Position numbers and translations under genes: made by a program. From Bacillus sp. AFS098217 (GTDB lineage: Bacteria; Bacillota; Bacilli; Bacillales; Bacillaceae_G), in NCBI RefSeq assembly GCF_002551815.1, contig NZ_NVPR01000019.1, positions 39,561 through 103,560 on the forward strand: 64,000 nucleotides of DNA, read 5' to 3'. Shown in pieces: positions 48,734 through 57,959 of the stretch (positions within the stretch are counted from its first letter, which is position 1; the number at the start of each line of letters is the position of its first letter). The notes under the pieces were generated by a model that saw only the letters and a list, made by a program, of their open reading frames with translations, was not told where the DNA came from and searched no databases.

Positions 48734-51700
48734 AGATTTGTCACACCATATTTACCAAATTCACTACTTCTATTACGTCGATTCATCAACCGTGGATTTG
48801 GCGTAAATGGAATTAAATTGTGCGGGTCGTGTTCCGACAAGTTCATGTGTGTCTCAGTGCGTTTTGTTTCATCATTATTATGTGTAACCAGAACCTCATC
48901 CTTGGTAACAATACTACTTTCTTTCACTTCACATTTTCTCTCTATACGTTGGTTTGCTTGTAAACGTGTATCTCCATTCCCAAATGGAGAAATACGAGAG
49001 ACTGTACCATCTTGTGTCGTACCAACCATATAACTGCGGTCTCTTTCCACAACCATTTGAACATTACTAAAACCACCCGCTTGTAAATCAGCCATATAGA
49101 AATGCCCATTATCCACTTTGTGATTCGCTGTAAGCGGTGGTTCATTCATCACTCGTCTTTGCTGTAATGGTTGCGGATTTTGATTTCCTACTAGTTTATT
49201 TGGATTTACGTTAATCGGACGATTGATACCAATTCTGCCTCCGCTAGAATCCTGAATATAGGCAGAAGCCACTTGTTTCCCACTTCTATATGGGGTGAAT
49301 TGTCCATCCGTAATGTTTAGATCTTGATACACAGCTTGTCCGGAACGAATACTACTATCTCCACTGCCGTAACGAGATACCACTTGTGTCATGCCACTTG
49401 AGTCTTTCGCCTCAATCCATGATTTATTATTTGTTGTCACTAGGCGAATTGCACCTCGTGCTACAGATTGATTTCCTGAAGGATCGGTTGTTGTAGGAAC
49501 CATTCTTTTAATTTCATTCATTTCTTTTGCTTCTGCGCGGACAGCACCGTTATATGGATTGTATTTGCTAGCCATACGTGCTGTAGCTTGATATGCTCCT
49601 ACACCGCCAATTACACCTGCCGCGTAGCTTAATCCTTTTGTCACGTTATAATGTCTTTCCGCAGCACTGCTTCCTAATGCAGTATTTACACCTGCTTGAG
49701 CACCACCTATCACTTGCTGTATAGCATTTCCGCCTTCTCCACGTACAGTTTGTGCACTATTTGTGTAAGCAGCAGTTACATTCTTAATACCATCCCAATT
49801 TACGGCTTGTTTGAAAGCTGTATCTAAGCTTTTTCCTACCATTGCCCCTTGTTGAGTGATACGTCCTACTGCTGAAGTTGGAATAGACATTTTCCCAATG
49901 CTTCGCGAGAAATCAGCTGCACTTGTAGTAGCATCTGCATAAGATTGTTCAATTTCTTTAACAGATAGATTTCCTGCTTTCGCCATACTCGCTTGTGTTT
50001 GGGTAGCTGTATATACAGCTTTATTGATCACACCACCATTCGATACCCCATGTGAACGAACATCTTGTACAGCACTCATAATACCGCCGCTCACTTGTTT
50101 ACTTACTGTACCTAATGCTTGATGATTGTTTACTCCTTGTTGTAGTTGAGAAGCAAATGCATCCTTATTAATATAGGATTGTCCATGTAGACTATTCCCA
50201 CTCGCATCTTTTGCACTTAATGGCATCGCACCTGCATTCACAGCTGCTTGTTGTGCCACTGCCTTAAATTCTGCTCCTTTTTGGTTCAGATGGGAAGCCC
50301 ACGCTTCCGTTTTTTGTGCTTGGGTCATCGTAGCAGGTAAGTTATTCATAAATGCTGCTTGCTGGTCTGCAGCATATCCTTGTGTAAATGCTTCTGTTGA
50401 AGCATTCACTAAATTACCAACATTACTTACCTGTTTAGCAGTTTGACTACCATATCCGTTTGAGAGCGATTGTGTTTGTACGCCATCCACTGCTTTTTGA
50501 ATGCCTGCGTTTGATATCAATCCATTCAGTTTTGGATCACCCTGTAATCCATTGGATAACTTAGACGCAAACGCATCTTTATTCACATACGATTTATTAA
50601 ATAAGCTTTCGCCCGATTTATCTTTTGCATCTAATGGCATCGCACCCGCTTGTAATGCTGCCTGTTCAGCGTGGTTTCTAAATCCTTGTACTTTCGAATC
50701 CAGATGGTCGTTCCACTTCTTATTCTTTTCTTCGGCAGTCATGTTTTCTGGTAATTGATTCATGAATGCCTCTTTGTGATCTGCCTCATATCCTTTTTGG
50801 AATGCATTTGTAGCAGCATTTACTAAATCCTTTGCATTACCATAAGGCGTTTGGTTCCTTTTCATGTTTTGCAAGTTTTCACGATGACCATTTGCGAAAT
50901 GTGAAAGCTGGTCTGCATTTGTCTTTGCAACTTTTTTTGCAATTTCAGCATCCGATGCCCCTGGAAAAGCTGCTTTCAATCGGTTCGCAATTTGTGAATC
51001 CGGATTATTTGCTTTCCAGTTTTCAAAGTCTTTTGTGGCTAAATCTTGTGCAATATCTTCATCTGTTAATTCTGGATATTTCTCACCATTTAGACCTTTA
51101 TATTCATCGATACCTGCTTTTAATCCTTTTCCGACCTGCTTACCTAAACCAACTACACCTTCCATAGCCGCACCTGTCGCTCTACCTGCTATAGCACCTG
51201 TCACACCGCCTACTTTACTACCTGCTGCTGCACCTACTGTCATAGCTTCTGGACCCAACCCAGCACCCATGCTCATTCCAGCTAAACCAGTAGCCACTTT
51301 ACCAATTTGGCTACCAATCTGACCTGCTTTTAACATGCGCTCCGCACGAGCTGTCGTACCAAGATCAGTTCCAAGATTTGCACCAAGAGCATTTTTAGGA
51401 TTATCTGCATCATCATTTTTCTCTTTGTCTTCTCGTTTATTACCTATTACACTACTTGGTGTATTTTTACCATCTTGACGTATACCTTTAACCATACCAG
51501 CTACACTTGCTAAAGCCCCAAGCCCTAACATTGTTCCTGCTCTATGGATTGTACCCGAGGCATTTGTGCTTAAACCAATAAAGCTCTTTAAGATTTCACC
51601 TACTGGTATAAACATCGCAAGTAAAATCAACTTAATTATGGTATTTTCGGTATTTCCAATTAAAATAAGAATCAACCAAAATGTTATGGCATGAATACTT

Positions 51701-52374
51701 TGGATAAGAACAGTTCCAATGAATTCTTTAATCCAATATAACGTTTGTTGTTTCTTTGCCGGAAAAAGCCACATACCCACCATAAGAGGTCCCATGAGCA
51801 TTAACACATATAATGATACAGCACGCATTAAATAGAAGAAGTTGGCCCATAACATTAATCCCGCTTCTATAAATAAGGAAAATACAGCAAAAAGATAATT
51901 ATCCTTATTTTTTTCCATCGATAGGTCGGTTAGAGTTGAACCAGGTTTAAGAGCATCCATGGTTTCTTTCTTTATAGCTTCTTTAAACTCTAAAGTAACC
52001 CAACCGTTTATATCAAAAATAAGATTATAGAAGAAGTCTAAATGCCATATACAAATGGACACTATCATTAAATCCTTCGCATACTCAATCATGGAAGTTC
52101 GATACGACGGATTAATTGCAGTGGACGACATTTTTGCCCCTGCAATCACGGCGCTTACTAATACGATGAAAGCCGCAAACTTAAACATAATAGGCATACC
52201 GGTATCTAAAACACTTTTTGCTGTCGAATCTGTGAATAAATAGCCTAATTTGGCATTATCTCCACCGAAAATCAAGTCAGGAATTGTATCAATCAACTTA
52301 TAGATTGGTGATAATAAAGTTTTTACCATCGATACAATAAGCCCACCGACCCATTCAATCAATTTATCTAGCAC
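48730..52374 (-). CDS. VirB6-like polytopic T4SS channel protein with long C-terminal tail
   Basis: 1214 residues, GTG start with GGAGGGAG. About six membrane helices in the first 330 residues ('FKFAAFIVLVSAVIAGAKMSS' and so on), a Gly/Ala-rich helix-forming stretch, then a ~800-residue Gln/Asn/Ala-rich hydrophilic tail. In the tail two segments of about 150 residues are similar to each other ('QLPENMTAEEKNKKWNDHLDSK' / 'NLPATMTQAQKTEAWASHLNQK'). This is the architecture of Gram-positive VirB6/TrsL-type proteins (CD3337/EF1877 family). The tail probably reaches into the cytosol or the channel. Confidence 0.8.
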   Translation of the reverse strand: MLDKLIEWVGGLIVSMVKTLLSPIYKLIDTIPDLIFGGDNAKLGYLFTDSTAKSVLDTGMPIMFKFAAFIVLVSAVIAGAKMSSTAINPSYRTSMIEYAKDLMIVSICIWHLDFFYNLIFDINGWVTLEFKEAIKKETMDALKPGSTLTDLSMEKNKDNYLFAVFSLFIEAGLMLWANFFYLMRAVSLYVLMLMGPLMVGMWLFPAKKQQTLYWIKEFIGTVLIQSIHAITFWLILILIGNTENTIIKLILLAMFIPVGEILKSFIGLSTNASGTIHRAGTMLGLGALASVAGMVKGIRQDGKNTPSSVIGNKREDKEKNDDADNPKNALGANLGTDLGTTARAERMLKAGQIGSQIGKVATGLAGMSMGAGLGPEAMTVGAAAGSKVGGVTGAIAGRATGAAMEGVVGLGKQVGKGLKAGIDEYKGLNGEKYPELTDEDIAQDLATKDFENWKANNPDSQIANRLKAAFPGASDAEIAKKVAKTNADQLSHFANGHRENLQNMKRNQTPYGNAKDLVNAATNAFQKGYEADHKEAFMNQLPENMTAEEKNKKWNDHLDSKVQGFRNHAEQAALQAGAMPLDAKDKSGESLFNKSYVNKDAFASKLSNGLQGDPKLNGLISNAGIQKAVDGVQTQSLSNGYGSQTAKQVSNVGNLVNASTEAFTQGYAADQQAAFMNNLPATMTQAQKTEAWASHLNQKGAEFKAVAQQAAVNAGAMPLSAKDASGNSLHGQSYINKDAFASQLQQGVNNHQALGTVSKQVSGGIMSAVQDVRSHGVSNGGVINKAVYTATQTQASMAKAGNLSVKEIEQSYADATTSAADFSRSIGKMSIPTSAVGRITQQGAMVGKSLDTAFKQAVNWDGIKNVTAAYTNSAQTVRGEGGNAIQQVIGGAQAGVNTALGSSAAERHYNVTKGLSYAAGVIGGVGAYQATARMASKYNPYNGAVRAEAKEMNEIKRMVPTTTDPSGNQSVARGAIRLVTTNNKSWIEAKDSSGMTQVVSRYGSGDSSIRSGQAVYQDLNITDGQFTPYRSGKQVASAYIQDSSGGRIGINRPINVNPNKLVGNQNPQPLQQRRVMNEPPLTANHKVDNGHFYMADLQAGGFSNVQMVVERDRSYMVGTTQDGTVSRISPFGNGDTRLQANQRIERKCEVKESSIVTKDEVLVTHNNDETKRTETHMNLSEHDPHNLIPFTPNPRLMNRRNRSSEFGKYGVTNL

Positions 52375-52405
52375 AGTTTCTCCCTCCTTTTCTCTTGTAA
52401 TCTAA

Positions 52406-54499
52406 TTAACTTGCATATCCTTGCGTTTTTTTCATATTATTTAGCAGCTCTTGTAATACCGCTTCATTCGATTCAATGAACAACATCTCTTTTTCTGACG
52501 GATCCGTTTGAATCCAAACAGAACTATCTCCTACACGAAAAATCCCCTCCCCTTTTCCTGGGTTGTTTAAAATAATATCGAGTTCCCCCGCCGTTAAATT
52601 GAAGTTCTCTTCAATTTTTTTCTTATCAATTTTGTTTTGTTCGAAGAAGAAGTATGAATAAGTGGCTTGCAAGATACCACGTGCTTTTTTGTTTTCTAAG
52701 ATACGTACAAAATCCTGACTCGCCCAGCACATTCCGGCATTCCGCTTACGTGCACGACGCGCTACCTTTTCTAAGAAATTAACCGTTTGCTCATAATCAA
52801 TGAACTGCCACATTTCATCGACATACAGTACTTTACGTTTTACTGCATGTTCTGGGTTCTTGATCCAATGCTCCCAAATATAGTTCAAGATAACGTGGAA
52901 GGCTATTGGTTTTAAGAAACCTTCTTCTAAATCCCTAATATTAAAGTTAACAACACGAGACTCATTTAATTGAGTTTCTACGCCACGCCCAAAGTAACTT
53001 TGTCCATCAAATAAGGGTTTTGAACCATCCCGTAGAAATGGACGAATAGCTGCGATTAACTCTTCTGCTTTTACATCCTCCCCATGATGTTCTACTAGTA
53101 CATCGTAGATTTCTTTCAACTCCGGTTCTGGTTTTCTTACTTGAGATTGCACTAGTTGACCATCAATTTTCTTTACATCATCTGTGTATAAAGAGGATGG
53201 ATGGGATGTAATTTTATGCTTATCAAAGACTTCACGAATCGCATCTTCTAACATAGTTCGCTGAAATACATTCAGTCCTGATCTATCAAAGTCTTGTCCA
53301 CGAATAATAATGTCAAAGAATCCTAGTAATTCATTGACTTTTTCTAAGACAGGAACAAATCGAACATATTTCTTACCATCTCGTTCCACAATTTCCTTCT
53401 TATCATATTGTTCGATTGCTTCTAATTCTTCATCTTTATCTGTAAGCTCCAACTCTGTAACAGACATCGCACATGGATTGATAATGATGTTACTTTCTGG
53501 CGAGATATTAAGATTAATCCCTCCTAGCCGTTTCGTTATTTTAACGAATTCTCCCTCTACATCGATAGTCATAGAGTAGGTATCTGCAAGTGATGTTTCA
53601 CGTGCCATTTTCATTTTCAACTTTAAGCTTTTACCCGAACCCGGAATTCCTGTAACACCAATGTTATAATTAGGCGGACGATATTCATTATTACCAAATG
53701 AGTTCAAAAATTCGACTTGTCCTGTAATTTTATTTTTCCCAATCGGAATACCACCATTAAACCTTCCTGAACCAGATGCAAATGGGGCAAATGTACATAA
53801 TGCTCGTCTATCTATATTTCGGTACGTATCTTGTAAAGTATTCGGTGCTCCTATTGGCATAACTGCTTTTAAACCACTTTTCACCCTATTCCATGTACTT
53901 GCAATTTTAAAATGAGAAGCTTGCATTTCATCTTCAATATATTCACATAACACATCCAATTCTTTTTTAGACTCCGCAAATGCAACTCCCATTGTACTTA
54001 CCATATAAGAATCATTTTCATTGAATTGAATTTCATCCATTAAATTATTTGTATCTTGAATTTTCGCAATCAGATCTTTTTCTTGGTCAATATTACCTCG
54101 TGTTCCCTGAAACGCTAAGTTAGACCTTAACATTGTCATTTGCATATCTAAGGAACGCATAGCTTTTGATTTAGGTTCTTTATAAATATCAATCATGACA
54201 TCCACTTCTCCAGCAGACGTTAACGTATTGAGCCAATTTGTTTGCATCATACGTGGATAGCCATCACGTGGTATATAAAACGGACGAAAGAATGTATTCG
54301 TTCCTAATGACTGCTTAATCACTCCATAATCTTCTGCATCAATCTTGATTCCTTCTGGTGCAATAACATCAAAAACAGTCGTTTGATTCTCTAATTGTGT
54401 AGGTATCTCATCCTGTTCTTCCTCATCAATCCTTACTTCTTCCGTTTCCTCAACCTCTATCTTCTTTTTCTCTTTTTTCTTCCTATTAAATAACTTCAT
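52406..54499 (-). CDS. virB4: VirB4-type T4SS ATPase
   Basis: 697 residues. Walker A 'GVTGIPGSGKSLKLKMKMA' (about residue 283), Walker B 'KVLYVDEMWQFID' (about 565) and the VirB4 motif 'RKRNAGMCWASQDFVRIL' are present. The charged N-terminus is followed by the TrbE/VirB4 N-terminal domain. It powers assembly of the conjugation channel and pilus. 2 bp separate it from the upstream gene, so they are coupled. Confidence 0.94.
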   Translation of the reverse strand: MKLFNRKKKEKKKIEVEETEEVRIDEEEQDEIPTQLENQTTVFDVIAPEGIKIDAEDYGVIKQSLGTNTFFRPFYIPRDGYPRMMQTNWLNTLTSAGEVDVMIDIYKEPKSKAMRSLDMQMTMLRSNLAFQGTRGNIDQEKDLIAKIQDTNNLMDEIQFNENDSYMVSTMGVAFAESKKELDVLCEYIEDEMQASHFKIASTWNRVKSGLKAVMPIGAPNTLQDTYRNIDRRALCTFAPFASGSGRFNGGIPIGKNKITGQVEFLNSFGNNEYRPPNYNIGVTGIPGSGKSLKLKMKMARETSLADTYSMTIDVEGEFVKITKRLGGINLNISPESNIIINPCAMSVTELELTDKDEELEAIEQYDKKEIVERDGKKYVRFVPVLEKVNELLGFFDIIIRGQDFDRSGLNVFQRTMLEDAIREVFDKHKITSHPSSLYTDDVKKIDGQLVQSQVRKPEPELKEIYDVLVEHHGEDVKAEELIAAIRPFLRDGSKPLFDGQSYFGRGVETQLNESRVVNFNIRDLEEGFLKPIAFHVILNYIWEHWIKNPEHAVKRKVLYVDEMWQFIDYEQTVNFLEKVARRARKRNAGMCWASQDFVRILENKKARGILQATYSYFFFEQNKIDKKKIEENFNLTAGELDIILNNPGKGEGIFRVGDSSVWIQTDPSEKEMLFIESNEAVLQELLNNMKKTQGYAS

Positions 54500-54501
54500 T
54501 T

Positions 54502-55395
54502 TTACGCCACCCCATGTTTTGATTTCGCTTCTTTTTCTTCAGCTATGACTTGTTTTATTAATTCTAGTTTTCTCTCATTTGTCTCACCAGTTGAATATAA
54601 AGAGAAGTTTTCATTTTCTATCAAGTCCTGGAAACGTGCTTTTAACGCTTTACGACGATTAAATGAAACGTATAAGAGTTCAATCAGCTTATCTTTTGTT
54701 AGCATTTCCACATTAACTTTTGCTTTAAGTAATAAATTTCTTGACGCATTGTAACGGCGATATAATTCGTTAAATGCTTTATCTACAATCTTTTCTTCCA
54801 ACTCTTCCTCTGAATCTGCCGTAATGGTGCCAATATCAACCTTATATGGATAAATAATGTAACGTTTTTGTTCATATCGAGGTCGTGAACGTTGCCAACT
54901 CTCTATGTTATCAAGAACTTCCTGCCCATATAAAATTGTTTCAGGCGTTAAATCCTTTGCTCCTTTCATGGTACTTGTCATTTTTCTTACAGGATCCGTC
55001 AAGTCAACAAACTTACTTTGAATGTATATTCTTGTATTAAATTCCAAAGTAGTTAACCAAGATTCAATCTTGATATCAATCGCCTCTTGTTCTAGGCTGG
55101 ATAACAAATAGTAGTTAACTGGATTTGCCTCCGCAATAAATACGAAAGTGTCATCGTCATAACGAATCATATGGTTTTCAATCTCTTTGATATCCGATAC
55201 AAAATCCATGAAGAAATCCACGTCTTCTTCATCTATAGCTTCATCCTGTTTATTTTTTGTAACGTTTTTGTTTTTTCCCGTAGCTCCCTTAATTTGTCCC
55301 TTCTTTCCCGAACCGAAGAATGGCTTACCATTCATCTTTCGGTAGAAGAAGAAGCCAACAATGGCCACAACTGCGAAATAGATAATTTCTAACAT
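54502..55395 (-). CDS. T4SS-associated membrane-anchored protein
   Basis: 297 residues. One N-terminal membrane helix (about 3-18), a basic Gly/Lys/Asn linker, then a long alpha/beta domain (about 60-290) with 'VFIAEANPVNYYLLSSLEQEAIDIKIESWLTTLEFNTRIYIQ', which resembles the N-terminal domain of VirB4/TraC-type ATPases. It may be a split VirB4 N-terminal partner, as in some Gram-positive systems. It sits between the PrgI and VirB4 genes with no gap. Confidence 0.6.
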   Translation of the reverse strand: MLEIIYFAVVAIVGFFFYRKMNGKPFFGSGKKGQIKGATGKNKNVTKNKQDEAIDEEDVDFFMDFVSDIKEIENHMIRYDDDTFVFIAEANPVNYYLLSSLEQEAIDIKIESWLTTLEFNTRIYIQSKFVDLTDPVRKMTSTMKGAKDLTPETILYGQEVLDNIESWQRSRPRYEQKRYIIYPYKVDIGTITADSEEELEEKIVDKAFNELYRRYNASRNLLLKAKVNVEMLTKDKLIELLYVSFNRRKALKARFQDLIENENFSLYSTGETNERKLELIKQVIAEEKEAKSKHGVA

Positions 55396-55746
55396 TTACA
55401 AATTCTCCTTTGTCCAATTTGTTGGTTCATAACCCTTTCTCCATTTCCCACGTTCGGAACGACTACGCATCTTTATCATTAAATATCTATCCAAGTACAT
55501 GTGTTGCTTCTCTTTGTAGATAAACGCAAATGCAAGTACACCAAGTACTGTAGGTAAGGCGGATAGGATACAAATCAAAAAGCCTACAATAGCATTGATA
55601 GGTGAGAAAATCCCCCAGAAAAACGGTACATAGATATACAATGCTGCCCCTCCGCCAAGTAAGTAAATTAATTGACGCTTACTCAATACACCAAGAAGCG
55701 TTTTTTGTTCCGAAGTCATATCCACCGGGACGGTAACTTTACGCAT
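55396..55746 (-). CDS. PrgI family (VirB3-like) T4SS membrane protein
   Basis: 116 residues. 'VPVDMTSEQKTLLGVLSKRQLIYLLGGGAALYIY' and two membrane helices (about 27-45 and 52-76), then a cytosolic tail with 'YLMIKMRSRSERGKWRKG'. This is the PrgI/TcpE pattern, the Gram-positive counterpart of VirB3. Its stop abuts the next gene. Confidence 0.85.
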   Translation of the reverse strand: MRKVTVPVDMTSEQKTLLGVLSKRQLIYLLGGGAALYIYVPFFWGIFSPINAIVGFLICILSALPTVLGVLAFAFIYKEKQHMYLDRYLMIKMRSRSERGKWRKGYEPTNWTKENL

Positions 55747-55767
55747 TCTATTCCCTCCTATACTTAT

Positions 55768-55800
55768 TAAAAAGCCCTCCCCAAAACAGAGGAGAGCTTC
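55768..55800 (-). terminator. Hairpin between pilin-like and PrgI genes
   Basis: On the minus strand AGCTCTCC / GGGGAGGGCT followed by TTTTTAA, directly behind the pilin-like gene. A partial terminator here would give excess pilin mRNA over the rest of the operon. Confidence 0.65.
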
Positions 55801-55815
55801 CTAAAAACTCTAGAC

Positions 55816-56148
55816 CTAAATTGTCGCAACCCAAGCAGCGATATCATATGACTTAATCATGATAAAACCGCCGACTGCTGCACACGCTAAACCTACGAGC
55901 GCTTGTGTACGATTCTCTGGGTTCTTTCCTTGCGCTCCTGATAATTTAATTGCCGCGAAAACAACACAAGCAACAACCCAAATCCCACCAAAGCTAATTA
56001 ATACTTTTACAAGTGTATTCATACTATCTTGCACAGTTTTTGCACTGGCGCCACTACCTCCACCAACACCACTTGTGAAACTACTTTTTGCCAGTACAAA
56101 ATCTCCTACTGGTGTTGTCATAAGCTTTGCAGACAACCAATTTAACAT
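55816..56148 (-). CDS. VirB2/TrbC-like pilin subunit
   Basis: 110 residues from ATG 56148 (CGGAGGTG upstream; the longer frame runs through the leader hairpin). Gly/Ser-rich segment (FTSGVGGGSGASAKTV) followed by two hydrophobic helices (about 48-68 and 83-105) with a short polar loop (GAQGKNPENRTQ). This is the TrbC/VirB2 pattern. First gene of the T4SS operon. Confidence 0.8.
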   Translation of the reverse strand: MLNWLSAKLMTTPVGDFVLAKSSFTSGVGGGSGASAKTVQDSMNTLVKVLISFGGIWVVACVVFAAIKLSGAQGKNPENRTQALVGLACAAVGGFIMIKSYDIAAWVATI

Positions 56149-56190
56149 ATTCTTGCACCTCCGAAAATTTTTGCCCGCAAACGCAAAAAG

Positions 56191-56240
56191 ACCCCAATAC
56201 ACGCACACGTCCCCTAGGGACATGGCGCATATTGAGGTCA
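56191..56240 (-). terminator. Leader terminator of the T4SS operon
   Basis: A ~22-bp stem with a few mismatches around loop TAG (GACCTCAATATGCGC ... GTGTATTGGGGTC), then TCTTTTTG on the minus strand. It lies between the promoter at 56298 and the pilin start. Confidence 0.75.
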
Positions 56241-56297
56241 TCTCTTATATGCGAACTGTTTCATTGCTATTTTATTGTTAAATCTTGTTACAAAAAT

Positions 56298-56326
56298 ATT
56301 ATAGCAATACAATCTATAAAATACAA
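56298..56326 (-). promoter_or_regulatory. Sigma-A-like promoter of the T4SS operon
   Basis: On the minus strand TTGTAT, 17 bp, TATAAT. Transcription would start near 56290, about 140 nt before the pilin ATG. Confidence 0.7.
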
Positions 56327-56349
56327 TACTTTGTTTCTACATTTTCCAA

Positions 56350-56378
56350 AAATATAAAGTAGAAACCTACTTTATTAT
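56350..56378 (-). terminator. Terminator behind the gene at 56396
   Basis: AAAGTAG / CTACTTT then TATATTTTT on the minus strand; weak. Confidence 0.55.
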
Positions 56379-56395
56379 ATATTACTCCCCTATAC

Positions 56396-56608
56396 TTAGT
56401 TCTGCTCACTATCTTTCGTGAGGTCTTCAAGTGTAACAAATTCACCATTTTGTATACGATGCTTTGCTTCCCTTGCTTCTACTTTCTCAGCTGCAGTTAT
56501 GTACTCATCCCCATCTAAAATAGACTGGAACAAATCAAAAATTTTAGGTAACTGTTCATCAGGCGTTTTTTCCAGCATTTGATGCAACATTTCGCGAGTG
56601 ACCTTCAT
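56396..56608 (-). CDS. Small helical protein, possible antitoxin
   Basis: 70 residues: 'REMLHQMLEKTPDEQLPKIFDLFQSILDG' and 'AEKVEAREAKHRIQNGEFVTLEDLTKD'. The first part resembles DUF2281/RelB-type antitoxin dimerisation segments, the second the toxin-wrapping tail. No toxin gene is adjacent, so it may be an orphan antitoxin of a host or plasmid toxin. Ribosome-binding site GGGGTGAG. Confidence 0.5.
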   Translation of the reverse strand: MKVTREMLHQMLEKTPDEQLPKIFDLFQSILDGDEYITAAEKVEAREAKHRIQNGEFVTLEDLTKDSEQN

Positions 56609-56666
56609 ATTCTCACCCCAATCTTGAAAACCAACCTTACTAATGTCATTTGCATTTCCTCTATAT

Positions 56667-56704
56667 AAAAAGTAGGCTCCCTAAACAAACCAGGAACCTA
56701 CTTT
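56667..56704 (-). terminator. Terminator behind the Rpn gene
   Basis: AAAGTAGGTTCC / GGAGCCTACTTT followed by TTTATA on the minus strand. Confidence 0.75.
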
Positions 56705-56735
56705 CTATATACTTCTTCTTTATTACCAACTTTTA

Positions 56736-57623
56736 TTACTGTTCAGTTTTTAATATTGTTTCTACCTTTTCTACACTTAGTTCTACTGCCTCTGCAATCT
56801 TCTCTACCGGAAGTCCCAATCGATTTAGGTTCACAACGGTTTGTTGCTTCTCTTTTTTTGCCCCTTCTTCTATTCCTTTTTCTATTGCAAATTCTATCTC
56901 TGATTGTCTATCTCTAATTTCTTTTTCACGTGCTTCATATCCACGACGAAAAGACGGATCACTGCTCATATACTCCCACTTCTGCATCGCTTGTTTTAAA
57001 GCTGGATCTTTTTCCATTGCGATCGCCTCCAAAGTTTTCGTTAATTCTTCATCCTCGTGCGCAGGAAACAACAACAACCATCGTGTTAATGTATCTTCCC
57101 AAGGATTCAAACGTTGCCCTTTCCATTCTTTTGCGATTTTTGGAATTTCTATGAAATGTATTTCCAAATGATCACATATAACCATATCTGTATCATCATC
57201 CTTAAATTGTCCCTTTGTATGGAACCCTTCTTTATGCGAGTACATAATGAAATCCACTAAATTGATACAGATAGTTTTTCGTAGGGCTTCATATGCCATT
57301 CCTTTCTCTAACTGAGAACCATATATATTGGCCCAGTAATATAAAGAACGTTCTTTCATATCTTTTTTATCTCGGACCTGAATCTCTATATTTACTTTTA
57401 TACCATTGTCTAGAGTCGCACGCAAATCTAATATGGACAGTTTATCATCCTCATGCTCCATCGGAAGATGCGGATCTTCTATACGTAAAGAAGTAATGGT
57501 TTCTTCTAAAGAAGAGTGTAGCACCGCGTTCAAAAAGTTAATTAATATCTCCTCATTCCCTACTACTCCAAATAATTGTTTAAACGCAAAATCAACTCTT
57601 AAATTTACTAGACTTTTATTCAT
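56736..57623 (-). CDS. Rpn family recombination-promoting nuclease / PD-(D/E)XK transposase-like protein
   Basis: 295 residues. 'LVNLRVDFAFKQLFGVVGNEEILINFLNAVL' starts the PDDEXK domain; the catalytic core is 'KLSILDLRATLDNGIKVNIEIQVRDKKDMKERSLYYWANIYGSQLEKGMAY' (D-x-R and E-I-Q). The C-terminal tail has the usual 'EIEFAIEKGIEEGAKKEKQQ' coiled repeat. Rpn proteins nick DNA and promote RecA-independent recombination; no defining terminal repeats surround it. Confidence 0.9.
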   Translation of the reverse strand: MNKSLVNLRVDFAFKQLFGVVGNEEILINFLNAVLHSSLEETITSLRIEDPHLPMEHEDDKLSILDLRATLDNGIKVNIEIQVRDKKDMKERSLYYWANIYGSQLEKGMAYEALRKTICINLVDFIMYSHKEGFHTKGQFKDDDTDMVICDHLEIHFIEIPKIAKEWKGQRLNPWEDTLTRWLLLFPAHEDEELTKTLEAIAMEKDPALKQAMQKWEYMSSDPSFRRGYEAREKEIRDRQSEIEFAIEKGIEEGAKKEKQQTVVNLNRLGLPVEKIAEAVELSVEKVETILKTEQ

Positions 57624-57959
57624 AGTATTTCCTCTACCTTTCTTCTCTTCAATATTTTTATATAAATTCCTCTATCTACAGACATAATAAAAAGATAGAA
57701 TGGTCATCCTATCTTTTTTATCCTTTATGATTATCTTGTTAAAAGAATGTTTTACACTAATACTGCTCTAAACCCCATATATACCAACACCTCTGGAAAA
57801 ACAGTAAAAACAAAGTTGGAAAATACTTCTCTCTTTTATTTACTGTATATGGTGACATAAAGTAGGTAAAACTGTTAATAGTCAACGCTTTTACAAAAAA
57901 TCAGTGTATTACTTTGTTGTAAAATGTACGACTTTCTTTTAAATTCACAATGATATTTT
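57624..57959. other. Gene-free stretch with terminator
   Basis: A hairpin AAAAAGATAG / CTATCTTTTT at 57689-57719 is the only structure seen. It probably blocks transcription from the primase operon into the Rpn gene. Confidence 0.5.

Noticed and set aside
48333-51322. Long plus-strand frames opposite the T4SS hydrolase and VirB6-like genes
   Set aside because: Antisense shadows of Ala/Gln-rich coding sequence.
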